A stretch of 64,000 nt of DNA from Bacillota bacterium (GTDB taxonomy: Bacteria > Bacillota_I > Bacilli_A > Erysipelotrichales > Erysipelotrichaceae): the NCBI GenBank assembly GCA_023426935.1, contig JAEZBR010000071.1, positions 1 through 64,000 of the forward strand. The letters run 5' to 3'. The notes below the pieces were generated by a model. It did no database searches and was not told where the DNA came from. It worked only from the letters and a program-made list of their open reading frames with translations. The position numbers and the translations under genes were made by a program. This document shows positions 53,466 to 63,257 of this stretch, one piece after another. Numbering within the stretch: the stretch's first letter is position 1; every line of letters starts with the position of its first letter.

Positions 53466-54709
53466 ACAATCTTTAAGGAAAGTATTTTAGCAGTTATTTT
53501 TGCTTTTTCGACGACATCATCGAAAATGATGATTTGGTGACATCCAAGAACGGAATCGAGGTAGTGATTGAAATCGTCGAGTTTGATATAACACTGAGTT
53601 CGACAAACATTTTCACGTCCACCTTTAATAGTTGTTCCGGTGTTGATACTGATAGAATGTGTAAAAGCAGAGATGCGTAACAAAGTAACTCTATGATTAA
53701 TTGGCAATGAGGCTTCGATACTAGTTCCAATGCCACTTTCATGATGGTTGCGTAGAATAAAATCTTTATTACCAGTATTAACAATATCTACTGGTGCTGT
53801 GCAATGAGAAAAGTTTATAATGCCATTTTTGTGAATTCCAGGATTAGCCATCCATGGTTTTGCGGAAGACAGCTTTTTGGCTAGTAACATAGTACAAGCA
53901 GAATCAAGATCACCTTCACAAGATGCAATATTATTTGTCAATTCATTTATATAACTAACACCTAGGCAACAATTTGTACCAGTATTCAATAGATTAAAAC
54001 AAGCTAGAGCCATCGCATTAGCATCATGCGATTTCATGATGTTCAATAATGCTTTGGTCATTTTTGCACCGTTAATAATGTCTTGATCAGTTGGCTCTAC
54101 AATCTCTTTGGCGTTGTCACGGTATAAGTGATAGAAACTTTTGGCATCCTCATTCGAGATTGAATTATATTGATTGACAACTTCGGCTTGAGCAACTTTC
54201 TCAACTTCGCGGCAAATCGAAGAGTAGTCCGATAATTTAGAACTGTTTGAAATTACCCACGGTTCTGTTTCACCTACTAAAATAAATTTAGAATTTTTTA
54301 ATTCCAAAGTAGCTTTAACGGCGACAAGTTCCTCAGTTAGTTGCTGTTGATTTAAAGCAATCGAAGCATTCGGTTTACGATGCAAAACGGCCCAAGTATC
54401 CATAACGGTTGGAGCTGCATTATATCGACTAGCTAAATCAGAATCCTCAGGGGTCATATTTCCTTCAATATAAGCAGCATAAATAATCGTATACTTATGC
54501 TTATTTGATTCTGACATAATCAAAGGTTGTACCGCTCCGGACAAAGGAATTGCAACAAGAATATCACCGGATTCAGGAAGATTGTCGATTGAAGTAACTA
54601 AAGTGATTTTGGAATTAAGCTTTTTTTCCAATCTCTTTATGACCGGAGTTAATGATTCTATATTATTCCAATATCGAAGTGATGCGAAGGCATAATAATG
54701 AATCAACAT
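53462..54709 (-). CDS. L-fucose/arabinose isomerase-like protein, substrate unknown
   Basis: A 415-residue protein; the start was set at ATG 54709, just after the kdgK stop. The C-terminal half carries the sugar-isomerase family pattern: GDLDSACTMLLAKKLSSAKPW, NFSHCTAPVD, HHESGIGTSIEASLP and GRENVCRTQCY. The N-terminal half resembles the FucI/AraA Rossmann-like domain. It belongs to the uncharacterised group related to L-fucose isomerase. In context it could convert an aldose or uronate before the dehydratase, or have a side role. It is the last gene of the aldolase-kinase operon. Confidence 0.6.
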   Translation of the reverse strand: MLIHYYAFASLRYWNNIESLTPVIKRLEKKLNSKITLVTSIDNLPESGDILVAIPLSGAVQPLIMSESNKHKYTIIYAAYIEGNMTPEDSDLASRYNAAPTVMDTWAVLHRKPNASIALNQQQLTEELVAVKATLELKNSKFILVGETEPWVISNSSKLSDYSSICREVEKVAQAEVVNQYNSISNEDAKSFYHLYRDNAKEIVEPTDQDIINGAKMTKALLNIMKSHDANAMALACFNLLNTGTNCCLGVSYINELTNNIASCEGDLDSACTMLLAKKLSSAKPWMANPGIHKNGIINFSHCTAPVDIVNTGNKDFILRNHHESGIGTSIEASLPINHRVTLLRISAFTHSISINTGTTIKGGRENVCRTQCYIKLDDFNHYLDSVLGCHQIIIFDDVVEKAKITAKILSLKIV

Positions 54710-54710
54710 G

Positions 54711-55733
54711 TTATCTTTGTACCCTTCCAGAGCCATCACCATTCATTAATTTATTAACTTCATCAACAGTAACCAAGTTGTAGTCACCCTCAATAGAGTG
54801 TTTTAAACAACTTGCTGCTACTGCAAATTCCAGTGCTTTTTGTTCGGAATAATCATTTAATAAGCTATAGATTAACCCGGCACCAAAACTGTCACCACCA
54901 CCGACTCTGTCAACAATATGAATATTATACTTTTTTGAATAATAGGCTTTACTATCGGAATACAACATTGCAGCCCATTCATTATCGCTAGCAGAAATAG
55001 AAGTACGTAGTGTAATCGCAACTTTTTTAAAACCGAATCTCTCTACTAATTGCTTTGCAACCGACTCATAACCTTGGGAATTGAGTTTCCCTTGAGTATA
55101 ATCTGTTTCACTTGCTTTGATTCCAAAGACATCAGAGGCATCTGCTTCATTAGCAATACAGATATCAACGTATTTCATTAATCTGCCCATGACTTCTGAA
55201 GCTTTTTCTTTACTCCAGAGTTTTCCGCGGTAGTTTAGATCACAACTAATGGTTAAACCTTTAGCTTTCGCTACTTTACAAGCTTCTTCGCAGATCTCTG
55301 GCAGTTTTCCACCTAAGGCAGGAGTAATACCGGTAAAGTGAAACCATTGTGCTCCATCGAATATTTTATTCCAATCAAAATCTGCCGGCTCACTTAAAGA
55401 TATTGCTGAATAAGCTCGATCATAAATGACTTTGCTCGCTCTTTGGGATGCGCCTTTTTCAATAAAATAAATACCTACTCGGTTACCACCACGAACGATT
55501 TTACTTGTATCAACGCCATATTTTCTTAAACTGTTTATAGCCGCCTGACCAATCTCGTGCTTTGGCAGTTTAGTAACGAAAGCTGTGTCGACATCATAGT
55601 TAGCAAGGGAAACTGCAACATTCGCTTCTCCTCCGCCATATACTGCACCATAGGAATCTGTCTGCACAAAACGGTTATATCCAGCGGGTTCTAATCTAAG
55701 CATCAATTCTCCAAAGGTTATTACTTTTGACAT
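54711..55733 (-). CDS. kdgK: 2-keto-3-deoxygluconate kinase
   Basis: PfkB-family sugar kinase of 340 residues. The N-terminal TFGELMLRLEPAGYNRF and GGEANVAVSLA, with the C-terminal catalytic loop DRVGGGDSFGAGLIYSLL, match KdgK. It would phosphorylate 2-keto-3-deoxy-gluconate (or a close analogue) for cleavage by the aldolase encoded 9 nt upstream. AAGGAGAA precedes ATG 55733. The isomerase-like gene follows at once. Confidence 0.88.
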   Translation of the reverse strand: MSKVITFGELMLRLEPAGYNRFVQTDSYGAVYGGGEANVAVSLANYDVDTAFVTKLPKHEIGQAAINSLRKYGVDTSKIVRGGNRVGIYFIEKGASQRASKVIYDRAYSAISLSEPADFDWNKIFDGAQWFHFTGITPALGGKLPEICEEACKVAKAKGLTISCDLNYRGKLWSKEKASEVMGRLMKYVDICIANEADASDVFGIKASETDYTQGKLNSQGYESVAKQLVERFGFKKVAITLRTSISASDNEWAAMLYSDSKAYYSKKYNIHIVDRVGGGDSFGAGLIYSLLNDYSEQKALEFAVAASCLKHSIEGDYNLVTVDEVNKLMNGDGSGRVQR

Positions 55734-55742
55734 GGGTTCTCC

Positions 55743-56708
55743 TTATTTTGAAATTAAATGAATCGCAAAACCGGCAATTTCATCTTTGAAATAAATAATC
55801 TTAAGATGACCATCATCAGTATAGGCAGCTGACGAATCATCAAAAACTATTCCTTTGTGTTCCAAATAAACTTTAGCACGGTCAACGGAGTTACAGGAGA
55901 TTCCAATATGACCATGTGTTCCTCTTCCTTCGCCCTTCATGAATTCGACCAATGATCCGGCAAAACAAGATTTATTATGTTCAACAACATCCAAATCAAA
56001 GAGGTTGCAAAGAATCTTGGCATTTTTAACGGCCTCGGTATCATTGTCGGAATTAATTCCAAGATGTTTTAATTGGAAGTTATGCATCGATTTGACCGCT
56101 GCTTTTGATAAAGCAGTTATTTGATCATAAGCTCCATTTTTAATTAGTTCTGATTTGACCATCCAACTTCCACCGCAAGCGAAGATTTTATCATTTGAAA
56201 GATAATCGGTAAGATTCAATTCATTGATCCCACCGGTCGGCATGAATCTTACTGTCGTATATGGAGCCGCAAGTGCTTTAATCATCTTTAGACCACCGGA
56301 AGGTTCAGCAGGGAAAAATTTTAATTTAGTTAAGCCTAAGGCCAGACCTTTTTCAATCTCAGAGGGTGAGCATACTCCCGGGAGGATAGGATAATCATGT
56401 TCCTGACAATACTTTACAATATTCTCATTTAACCCCGGACTTACAATGAACTTTGCCCCAGCTTTCATGGCTTGGTCTACTTGCTCGGTTGTCAGAACAG
56501 TTCCAGCACCCACTAAAATTTCAGGCACATTCTGGGTAATTAAAGATATCGCTTCTTTAGCTGCAGATGTTCTGAAAGTTACTTCTGCACAATGCAAACC
56601 GCCATTTACTAAGGCTTTCGCTAAAGGAATGGCATCATTAGCATCATCAATCTTGATAACGGGAACGATTCCTTCTAATTCAATCTGTCTAAAAATATTT
56701 GCATCCAT
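55743..56708 (-). CDS. eda: KDPG/KHG aldolase fused to a VOC domain
   Basis: Residues 1-205 form a class I KDPG aldolase: EGIVPVIKIDD, Glu 42 in AEVTFRT, GAGTVLT, Schiff-base Lys 130 in LKFFPAE, and FMPTGGI. Residues 211-321 form a vicinal-oxygen-chelate (glyoxalase-like) module with HLGI at 215 and HIGIS near 267. A final IHL replaces the Glu-containing strand usual for a VOC metal site. The aldolase splits KDPG to pyruvate and glyceraldehyde 3-phosphate. The role of the VOC part is unknown. GAAAGGAGA upstream of ATG 56708. Confidence 0.88.
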   Translation of the reverse strand: MDANIFRQIELEGIVPVIKIDDANDAIPLAKALVNGGLHCAEVTFRTSAAKEAISLITQNVPEILVGAGTVLTTEQVDQAMKAGAKFIVSPGLNENIVKYCQEHDYPILPGVCSPSEIEKGLALGLTKLKFFPAEPSGGLKMIKALAAPYTTVRFMPTGGINELNLTDYLSNDKIFACGGSWMVKSELIKNGAYDQITALSKAAVKSMHNFQLKHLGINSDNDTEAVKNAKILCNLFDLDVVEHNKSCFAGSLVEFMKGEGRGTHGHIGISCNSVDRAKVYLEHKGIVFDDSSAAYTDDGHLKIIYFKDEIAGFAIHLISK

Positions 56709-56763
56709 TATCTAATTCTCCTTTCGAAAGTATAATGAATTAAGGCATAAACTTAAGAATAAT

Positions 56764-56777
56764 GTAAACGATTCCAC
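56764..56777 (-). promoter_or_regulatory. LacI/CcpA-type operator near eda
   Basis: GTAAACGATTCCAC together with the preceding AT fits the CcpA cre consensus at every defined position, and shares AAACGATTCCAC with the second operator at 57039. It lies 56 bp before the eda start. It may be bound by CcpA or by the LacI-type protein of this locus. Confidence 0.6.
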
Positions 56778-57038
56778 GGAAATAAACAAGAGATAATGAT
56801 AAAACTTATGTAAATACTACGGTTTTTGATCTACTAGCTTAATTAAGCAAATCATTTTGAATAAATGTGAAAAAACAGTGAATAATATCAAGTAAATAAA
56901 TGATATTTGCAGTTTTTAAAAAAAGTCTGTGAAAGTGTTGACGAGAATAATCTGTTGTGTTTATAATCTAATTACGAATTGTAACCGCTTTAGTTAATAA
57001 TTTAACATTTGTGAAAAAACTTAAATTTATAACGAAAC

Positions 57039-57054
57039 GTGGAAACGATTCCAC
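57039..57054 (+). promoter_or_regulatory. LacI/CcpA-type operator near the binding-protein gene
   Basis: GTGGAAACGATTCCAC is a near-perfect 16-bp palindrome with the central CG typical of LacI-family sites. It lies 54 bp before the binding-protein start and downstream of the promoter, a position suited to repression. Confidence 0.65.
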
Positions 57055-57107
57055 AGACCTTAATCGTCTCAGACGACAAAAATAAGGTAGAAAAAAGGAG
57101 GAATAGA

Positions 57108-58268
57108 ATGAAGAAGGCATTAACAGTTTTGCTTGCTCTGTGTTTAATTGCTAGTCTTACTGCTTGCGGCGGTAGTAAACAGACCGACACGGAATCAAGC
57201 GAGCCTATTGTCATTGGCTGCTTACAGGATATTACAGGTAAGACGTCATCCTTAGGTAAGATGGTTACCGCTGGCGTTCAGTGGGCTGCGGATGAAATCA
57301 ATGCTAATGGTGGTATTGATGGAAGACAAGTTGAGATTAAAGTTTATGATACGACGGGTAGTGTCGATGAAGCAGTTACGGCATTCACTACTGCTGTTAC
57401 CGTTGATAAGGTAAGCGTTATCGTAGGGCCTCCAGTAGCGAACATCGCTTTGGCGATCGCTCCTATTTCGGAAAACTATGATGTTCCGGTATTAGGATTT
57501 GCACTTGATAAGTCTTGCCAAGTAAAAGAAGATGGCACCGCTTATAAGAACATGTTCTTATTCCAACCGAACTCTGATCAGCAGGCTGCTATCATGGCAA
57601 CCTATGCAGTCAAAGAAGCTGGCGTTAAGACCTTTGGAATTATCTATAATGAGCAGAATTCCTATTCTACTTCATTAGTTGCTGGATTTGAAAATACGGT
57701 TGCAAGCCTAAATGGCGCAAGCATTACCAAGAAAGTTGCTTATACGGCCGATAATAAAGATTTCAAGACCTTATTACAGTCCTTAATGGATGCTGATGCA
57801 ATTTTTGCCCCGAACTATACTGCTGATTTAGCTTTGATTACTCAAGCTGCTAGTGAACTGAATTACAAGGGAAAGTTAGTCTGTGGTTTGGATGCTTGTC
57901 CTCCATTCAACACAATCGTTGAAAATGTTGATGATTTAAGTAACGTCATCTATATCAATAACGTTGACGATACTGAAGAATCAATGGCTAAATTGATCAA
58001 AGAAGTTAAAGAAAAAGATGGAATCGATGCTACGAATAAATTCTTCTTGGGCTATGATGTTATGAATATTCTAGCTAAAACAATCAAAGAAGTTGGAACT
58101 GATTCTGTAGCTATTCGCGATGCCGTTGAAAAACTATCTGGTTATGAAGGCTTAACGGGAACGATTACAATCAATCCAAAGACTCATATGCCTGAGGGTT
58201 TGGAAATGGTTATGTTTACTTATGATGGCAAGACTCCGGTCATGCTGAAACGGTATAGTGCTGAATAA
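57108..58268 (+). CDS. Liv-type ABC transporter substrate-binding lipoprotein
   Basis: Extracellular solute-binding protein of the HAAT family (Peripla_BP_6). ATG 57108 follows AAAGGAGG; the longer frame begins within the operator at 57039. The signal peptide ends with lipobox LTACGG. The mature part opens with IVIGCLQDITGKTSSLGKMV and has GGIDGRQVEIKVYDT, the branched-chain amino-acid-receptor fold. In this locus its ligand may be a sugar acid rather than an amino acid. First gene of the right-hand operon. Confidence 0.9.
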   Translation: MKKALTVLLALCLIASLTACGGSKQTDTESSEPIVIGCLQDITGKTSSLGKMVTAGVQWAADEINANGGIDGRQVEIKVYDTTGSVDEAVTAFTTAVTVDKVSVIVGPPVANIALAIAPISENYDVPVLGFALDKSCQVKEDGTAYKNMFLFQPNSDQQAAIMATYAVKEAGVKTFGIIYNEQNSYSTSLVAGFENTVASLNGASITKKVAYTADNKDFKTLLQSLMDADAIFAPNYTADLALITQAASELNYKGKLVCGLDACPPFNTIVENVDDLSNVIYINNVDDTEESMAKLIKEVKEKDGIDATNKFFLGYDVMNILAKTIKEVGTDSVAIRDAVEKLSGYEGLTGTITINPKTHMPEGLEMVMFTYDGKTPVMLKRYSAE

Positions 58269-58289
58269 TAATTGATTAATTAAAATCTA

Positions 58290-58321
58290 CGCCTTCCTAT
58301 TAAGCAATTAGTAGGAAGGCG
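58290..58321 (+). other. Intercistronic hairpin after the binding-protein gene
   Basis: CGCCTTCCTA (58290-58299) pairs with TAGGAAGGCG (58312-58321) without a T-run. It may protect the upstream mRNA and so raise binding-protein output over the permease genes, as is common in ABC importer operons. Confidence 0.6.
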
Positions 58322-58345
58322 ATGGATTTAAAAGGGAGTAAACAA

Positions 58346-59224
58346 ATGCAAACTGCATTACAGATAACAATCAATGGTTTAGCGATGGGCGCGGTATATG
58401 CTTTAATCGCTACTGGCTTTGCAATGATTTTTAATATTTTGAAATTCTCTAATTTCTCGCATGGAGCATTGATGACAATAAGTGCATTTATAGGATACTA
58501 TGTTGAAAAAGCAACTGGTTGGCCACTATATGCAGTTATTATCTGTTCAATGTTAGCCGGGGGCATAATCGCGGTCTTCGGAGAATTCGTAGCCTTCCGA
58601 AGAATTATGATTAGACATACATCAGCCATTTATTTTTTCGTTTCATCAATAACGCTAGGAACTTTATATGAAGGTATCGCAACCTTGTGGGCTGGCGCAA
58701 ATTTCTATTCTTATCCGGCATTTTTTGAGAAATCATCGTTCATGATAGGATCGGTTGTTATTTCAACAGCGGATGCGGTAATGATGATTGTTGCAATTGT
58801 AGTCTTGATTGCTTTGAGTTATGTTGTTCAGAAGACAAAGGTCGGACGAGCGATGCGAAGTGTCAGTTTCGACCGCGATACAGCAAATTTAATGGGTATT
58901 AATTCGACTCGAATCATTCAAATTGCTTTCTTTATTTCAGGAGCATTGGCTGGAGTATCTGGAGTGTTCTTGGGAATGAAATATACATTGACGACTACCT
59001 TAGGTAGTATGGTTGTCAAAGGATTCATTGCTTCAGTAATTGGCGGCCTAGGATCGTTATCAGGAGCCGTTATTGGGGCAGTATTATTGGGATTGTTAGA
59101 AACGGTGTTAACTTTTACGGTTGGTACTGGTTATAAGGAAGTTATTATTTTAGTCATCATGCTGGTCTTCTTACTAGCTAGACCTCAGGGCATTGCCGGT
59201 AGCAATGTTCAGGAAAAGGCATAG
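58346..59224 (+). CDS. livH: Liv-type ABC transporter permease 1 (LivH)
   Basis: Membrane subunit of about 292 residues with about eight helices. ATG 58346 has AAGGGAG upstream. The opening ITINGLAMGAVYALIATGFAMIFNILKFSNFSHGALM and the C-terminal ASVIGGLGSLSGAVIGAVLLGLLET are LivH family motifs. Pairs with LivM encoded 9 nt downstream. Confidence 0.92.
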   Translation: MQTALQITINGLAMGAVYALIATGFAMIFNILKFSNFSHGALMTISAFIGYYVEKATGWPLYAVIICSMLAGGIIAVFGEFVAFRRIMIRHTSAIYFFVSSITLGTLYEGIATLWAGANFYSYPAFFEKSSFMIGSVVISTADAVMMIVAIVVLIALSYVVQKTKVGRAMRSVSFDRDTANLMGINSTRIIQIAFFISGALAGVSGVFLGMKYTLTTTLGSMVVKGFIASVIGGLGSLSGAVIGAVLLGLLETVLTFTVGTGYKEVIILVIMLVFLLARPQGIAGSNVQEKA

Positions 59225-59233
59225 GAGGAAGCG

Positions 59234-60109
59234 ATGTTAGCACTTTATGAAATGATATCAATCAAAGCCATGATCGGAATTATTTCGATTGTTGGTGTAT
59301 ATGTACTTACCGGATTGACCGGAATGTTCTCCTTGGGTCAGGCAGCTTTCATGGCGATTGGATCCTATGTTTCGGGAATCTGTGTGGTTAAACTAGGCTT
59401 ACCGTTTCCGATTGCAATCATAATCGCAATTATAGTAGCGGTATTGATTGGATTCATTGTCGGATTACCGACCATGCGATTACGCAGAGATTACATTTCT
59501 TTAATCACCTTGGGTTTTGGTGAAGCGTTAACGGCGTTGCTGAACAAACTTACAAAGTATACCGGTGGTGCTTCAGGATTCTATGGTATTCCTAAATTAG
59601 TGGGATTCTGGGTTGTTCTTGGTTCAACAATTGTCGCGATAGCTTTAGTATATTGGTTTAAAAAGTCAAAATATGGCAGACAATGTATCGCTGTAAAGTC
59701 CGATGAACTTGCGGCTAAAGCTATGGGAATAAATGTTACTAAAATTAAAATGACCGCATTCTTATTTTCAATCGCTTTAACGGCTTATAGTGGAGCGATG
59801 TATGCGTTCTATATCACTTATGTTGACCCCTCATTGTTCGCTTGGAAGCGTAGTGCGGACTGGGTAATTATGGTCTTTTTCGGGGGAGCGAACAGTTTGA
59901 CCGGTTCGGTGTTTGCCGGTTTCTTCTTAACCGCTTTACCGGAATTCCTAAGATCATTCTCGGCTTATCGTTATATCGTATATGCCATCTTAGTTCTAAT
60001 TATTATCAATTTCAAACCTAATGGTTTGTTTGGAAATTTTGAGTTATTTGATTTATTTAAGAAACGAAAAAAGAAAAAGAGCGTTGTTGTGAAAGAGGAG
60101 GTCAAGTGA
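59234..60109 (+). CDS. livM: Liv-type ABC transporter permease 2 (LivM)
   Basis: Second permease of 291 residues: LTGMFSLGQAAFMAIGSYVSG, then GLPTMRLRRDYISLITLGFGEA, and the EAA-like loop GMNVTKIKMTAFLFS-type stretch (GINVTKIKMTAFLFS here). AGGAGG upstream. The stop codon overlaps the livG start (TGATG). Confidence 0.92.
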   Translation: MLALYEMISIKAMIGIISIVGVYVLTGLTGMFSLGQAAFMAIGSYVSGICVVKLGLPFPIAIIIAIIVAVLIGFIVGLPTMRLRRDYISLITLGFGEALTALLNKLTKYTGGASGFYGIPKLVGFWVVLGSTIVAIALVYWFKKSKYGRQCIAVKSDELAAKAMGINVTKIKMTAFLFSIALTAYSGAMYAFYITYVDPSLFAWKRSADWVIMVFFGGANSLTGSVFAGFFLTALPEFLRSFSAYRYIVYAILVLIIINFKPNGLFGNFELFDLFKKRKKKKSVVVKEEVK

Positions 60110-60879
60110 TGTTACTAGAAATCAACCACATCTATAAAAACTTCCAAGGAGTTGAAGCCGTCAGTGATTTTTCCTTAAGTTCAGAAGCTGGCGAGATTCA
60201 TGGGATTATCGGGCCTAACGGAGCTGGGAAGACCACGATTTTCAATGTAATTAGTGGTGTTTATCCTCCGGTAAAAGGTTCAATTATTCTTGATGGTAAA
60301 GATATTTCAAAATTGCCACAATATAAGCGTACTAAAGCCGGAATCGGCAGAACTTTCCAGAATATTCGTTTGTTTAAAGGATTGACTTGCATGGAAAATG
60401 TCTTATGTGCTTTTGATCCGGAATCCAAGTATAACTTCTTTGAAGGAATACTACCGTTACCAAGAAGATACAAAGAAGAAAAACGGGGTCGTGAAGAGTG
60501 TTTAAAATCCTTGAAAGCGGTTGGAATGGAAGAATACAAGGATGAAAACCCAGAGAATCTGGCATATGGATTACAGAGAAGGCTAGAGATTGCGAGAGCT
60601 TTAGCTTGTAAACCCAAAGTACTTTTGTTAGATGAACCGGCGGCAGGATTGAATCCGACGGAAGTAAGTCAGCTTACTGAATTAATTAAGAGACTTTCCG
60701 TTGAATATGGGTTCGCAGTCTTGTTGATTGAGCATCGTCTAGAACTAGTTATGAGTATTTCTAAAGATATCCATGTTGTAAACTTTGGTCAGACAATTGC
60801 AGTTGGTACCCCAAAAGAAATACAGCAAAATCCTGAAGTAATTAAAGCTTACTTAGGTGAGGAGGAGAAGCATGACTGA
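60109..60879 (+). CDS. livG: Liv-type ABC transporter ATPase 1 (LivG)
   Basis: ATPase of 256 residues. Walker A GPNGAGKTT, signature LAYGLQRRLEIARAL in place of the usual LSYGQQR form, Walker B LLLDEPAAGLNP and LIEHRLELVM. ATG 60109 was chosen over a GTG 3 nt upstream. Overlaps livF by 8 nt. Confidence 0.92.
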   Translation: MLLEINHIYKNFQGVEAVSDFSLSSEAGEIHGIIGPNGAGKTTIFNVISGVYPPVKGSIILDGKDISKLPQYKRTKAGIGRTFQNIRLFKGLTCMENVLCAFDPESKYNFFEGILPLPRRYKEEKRGREECLKSLKAVGMEEYKDENPENLAYGLQRRLEIARALACKPKVLLLDEPAAGLNPTEVSQLTELIKRLSVEYGFAVLLIEHRLELVMSISKDIHVVNFGQTIAVGTPKEIQQNPEVIKAYLGEEEKHD

Positions 60880-61582
60880 GACAATTTTAAAAATAACCGA
60901 TCTCAGTGTGCGCTATGGGCATATTGAGGCTTTGAACAAAGTAAATGTCGAAGTTGGCAAAGGACAGATTGTCAGCATTATCGGAGCCAATGGTGCTGGA
61001 AAAAGTTCCATGTTAAAAGCAATCTCTGGACTAGTAAAACCGGCAGAAGGAAAGATTGAATTTGAAGGACAAGTATTACCTAAACAACCATATAAAATCG
61101 TCAAGAAAGGCGTAATTCAGGTACCAGAAGGAAGAAAAACCTTTTCTGGTTTAACTGTCCAAGATAATTTATTAGTTGGTGGATATAATTCAACTAATAG
61201 TACCGCACAAGAAGATTTAAAGAAACAATTTGAATTATTTCCTATCTTAAAAGAGCGGAAGAATCAATTTGCCGGAACTTTATCGGGTGGTGAACAGCAG
61301 ATGTTAGCAATTGCTAGAGGTTTAATGTCGCATCCTAAGATCTTATTATTGGATGAACCTTCTTTAGGCTTAGCGCCAATCATTGTTAATCAAGTATTCG
61401 ATCTTATTCAGCAAATCAGAGATACCGGCGTAACAATCATGTTGGTTGAACAGAACGCTAATAAAGCGTTGAAAATTTGCGATTACGCTTATGTTTTGGA
61501 GACCGGTAATATTACAATGACCGGAACTGGTAAGGAATTACTAGCATCGGATGATGTTCGTAAAGCTTACTTAGGAGGTTAA
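60872..61582 (+). CDS. livF: Liv-type ABC transporter ATPase 2 (LivF)
   Basis: ATPase of 236 residues. Walker [28 protein letters not shown], signature [15 protein letters not shown], Walker [26 protein letters not shown] 60872 has GGAGGAGAA upstream and overlaps livG. The complete five-gene transporter precedes the dehydratase gene by 4 nt, so they share one transcript. Confidence 0.93.
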   Translation: MTETILKITDLSVRYGHIEALNKVNVEVGKGQIVSIIGANGAGKSSMLKAISGLVKPAEGKIEFEGQVLPKQPYKIVKKGVIQVPEGRKTFSGLTVQDNLLVGGYNSTNSTAQEDLKKQFELFPILKERKNQFAGTLSGGEQQMLAIARGLMSHPKILLLDEPSLGLAPIIVNQVFDLIQQIRDTGVTIMLVEQNANKALKICDYAYVLETGNITMTGTGKELLASDDVRKAYLGG

Positions 61583-61586
61583 ATAT

Positions 61587-63257
61587 ATGATAAGAAAATG
61601 GAATGAAGAATCACTAGATCACCGTAATGCCTTACTGTACGCAATGGGCAAAACTGATGAAGATGTTAAAAGACCGGTCATTGGGATTGTTAATTCTTGG
61701 AATGAAATGAATCCAGGACATTATGCGTTCAAAGATGTTATTGCTGAGATAAAGGAAGAAATTTATAAGGGTGGTTGTTTACCAATCGAATTACCAGTAT
61801 TAGGTGTATGTGATGGTATGTGTTCAAATACGTCAGGTGATCGATATACTTTACCGACCAGAGATTTGGTTTCATCGGAAGTTGAAACAGTTGCAGAATT
61901 GAATGGTCTTGAAGGAATGATCATGTTAGCGACTTGTGATAAAGTCGTCCCTGGAGAAATCATGGGAGCGTTAAGAGTAAATATTCCGACGGTCATGCTT
62001 ACTGGCGGATATATGCTTGCTGGTCATCATAATGGGCACATGATTACCTTAACCCATACTAAACAAGCTTATGCGGCTTATATTGCTGGTAAGATTACGC
62101 ATGAGGAATATAAAGATATCGTCAGACATGCCTGCCCGACGCCAGGAGCTTGCCCGTTTATGGGAACTGCCAATACGATGTGTGCGACCGCTGAGGTTTT
62201 GGGTTTATCTCCTCATGGTAATGCTTCAGTACGTTGTGGCTCACCTGAATGGCATCAGATGGCGCGGAACGCTGGCAAACGAATTGCCGAACTAGTAAAA
62301 GAAGAAGTTAGACCTTTAGATATCATCGGAAAAGAAAACTTCTTAAATGCTGTTAGATATATGATGGCAACCGGTGGCTCAACGAACAGTATCTTACATA
62401 TTCCAGCGATGGCTAGACAGGCCGGAATAGATATTACCCCTGAGACCTTTGATGAAATAAGTAGAGTAATTCCTTGTATTTCAACAATATATCCTAATCA
62501 TCCATCATATACAATGGAAGACTTTTCAGCGGCTGGTGGATTAGGTGCCGTAATGAAAGAACTCGCTAAGGGTGATTTAGTCGATACGAATGCTAAAGGA
62601 ATGTTCGGAACTTTAGGTGATAAGATTGCCTTGAGCAAGAATGAAAATACTGATGTAATCAGAACGATTAAAAATGCATATAGCACTCATGGTGGTTTAG
62701 CAGTATTGCATGGAAATATCGGAACGGATTCTGCAATAGTTAAATTTAGTGCTGTCGATCCATCAGTATATAAATTTACTGGTAAAGCAAAGATATATGA
62801 TTCTCAGGACGATGCTTGGAATGCAATCTTAAAAGATGAAATCGTCGCTGGAGATGTTGTAGTAATCAGATATGAAGGACCAAAGGGTTCACCAGGAATG
62901 CCACACATGGAAACATTTATGGCAGCCGTTCTAGGAAAAGGACTGGGAACTAAAATCGCCTTAGTATCGGATGGACGTTTCTCCGGAGCTACCGGAGGCT
63001 TGGCTGTTGGGCATGTAAGTCCGGAAGCATATGAAGGGGGAAATTTAGCTTTACTAGAAAACGGTGACGAGATTGAAATTGATATCGAAAACCGGAGTTT
63101 GAAAGTTAAAGTCAGTGATGAAGAACTTTTAAGACGTAAAGAAAATTGGAAACCGTTAGTAAAACCGGCTAAAGGTTGGTTAGAATTATATCGTGAGAAT
63201 ACGACCTCTGCCCATCGCGGTGCGACGGTGTATTGGGATCGTGAGAAAAAGAAATGA
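61587..63257 (+). CDS. IlvD/Edd-family dehydratase, probably acting on a sugar acid
   Basis: Fe-S dehydratase of 556 residues. Cys 75/79 (GVCDGMCS), Cys 117 (ATCDKVVPG) and Cys 189 ([15 protein letters not shown]) are conserved positions. The early motif reads NPGH (residues 42-45), as in oxygen-sensitive [4Fe-4S] IlvD enzymes, not NPCN as in [2Fe-2S] aldonate dehydratases. It would turn a 2,3-dihydroxy acid into its 2-keto-3-deoxy acid, feeding KdgK. Valine/isoleucine biosynthesis is possible but less likely next to KdgK, Eda and a LacI regulator. AGGAGGT upstream. Confidence 0.82.
   Translation: MIRKWNEESLDHRNALLYAMGKTDEDVKRPVIGIVNSWNEMNPGHYAFKDVIAEIKEEIYKGGCLPIELPVLGVCDGMCSNTSGDRYTLPTRDLVSSEVETVAELNGLEGMIMLATCDKVVPGEIMGALRVNIPTVMLTGGYMLAGHHNGHMITLTHTKQAYAAYIAGKITHEEYKDIVRHACPTPGACPFMGTANTMCATAEVLGLSPHGNASVRCGSPEWHQMARNAGKRIAELVKEEVRPLDIIGKENFLNAVRYMMATGGSTNSILHIPAMARQAGIDITPETFDEISRVIPCISTIYPNHPSYTMEDFSAAGGLGAVMKELAKGDLVDTNAKGMFGTLGDKIALSKNENTDVIRTIKNAYSTHGGLAVLHGNIGTDSAIVKFSAVDPSVYKFTGKAKIYDSQDDAWNAILKDEIVAGDVVVIRYEGPKGSPGMPHMETFMAAVLGKGLGTKIALVSDGRFSGATGGLAVGHVSPEAYEGGNLALLENGDEIEIDIENRSLKVKVSDEELLRRKENWKPLVKPAKGWLELYRENTTSAHRGATVYWDREKKK

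Larger units (their letters stand above)
56709..57107. promoter_or_regulatory. Divergent control region of the sugar-acid locus
   Basis: About 400 bp without a gene between eda (minus) and the binding-protein gene (plus). Toward the right, TTGACG (56938-56943) and TATAAT (56962-56967) are 18 bp apart. Toward the left, a TATACT-type -10 precedes eda by about 25 bp. Two operator-like palindromes flank the region. The middle (56790-56930) is very AT-rich with no other feature seen. Confidence 0.65.

Noticed and set aside
53462..63257. Sulfoquinovose (sulfo-ED) degradation as the function of the locus
   Set aside because: An IlvD/Edd dehydratase and aldolase would fit, but a KDG kinase is not needed there and no sulfoquinovosidase or sulfo-sugar dehydrogenase is visible.
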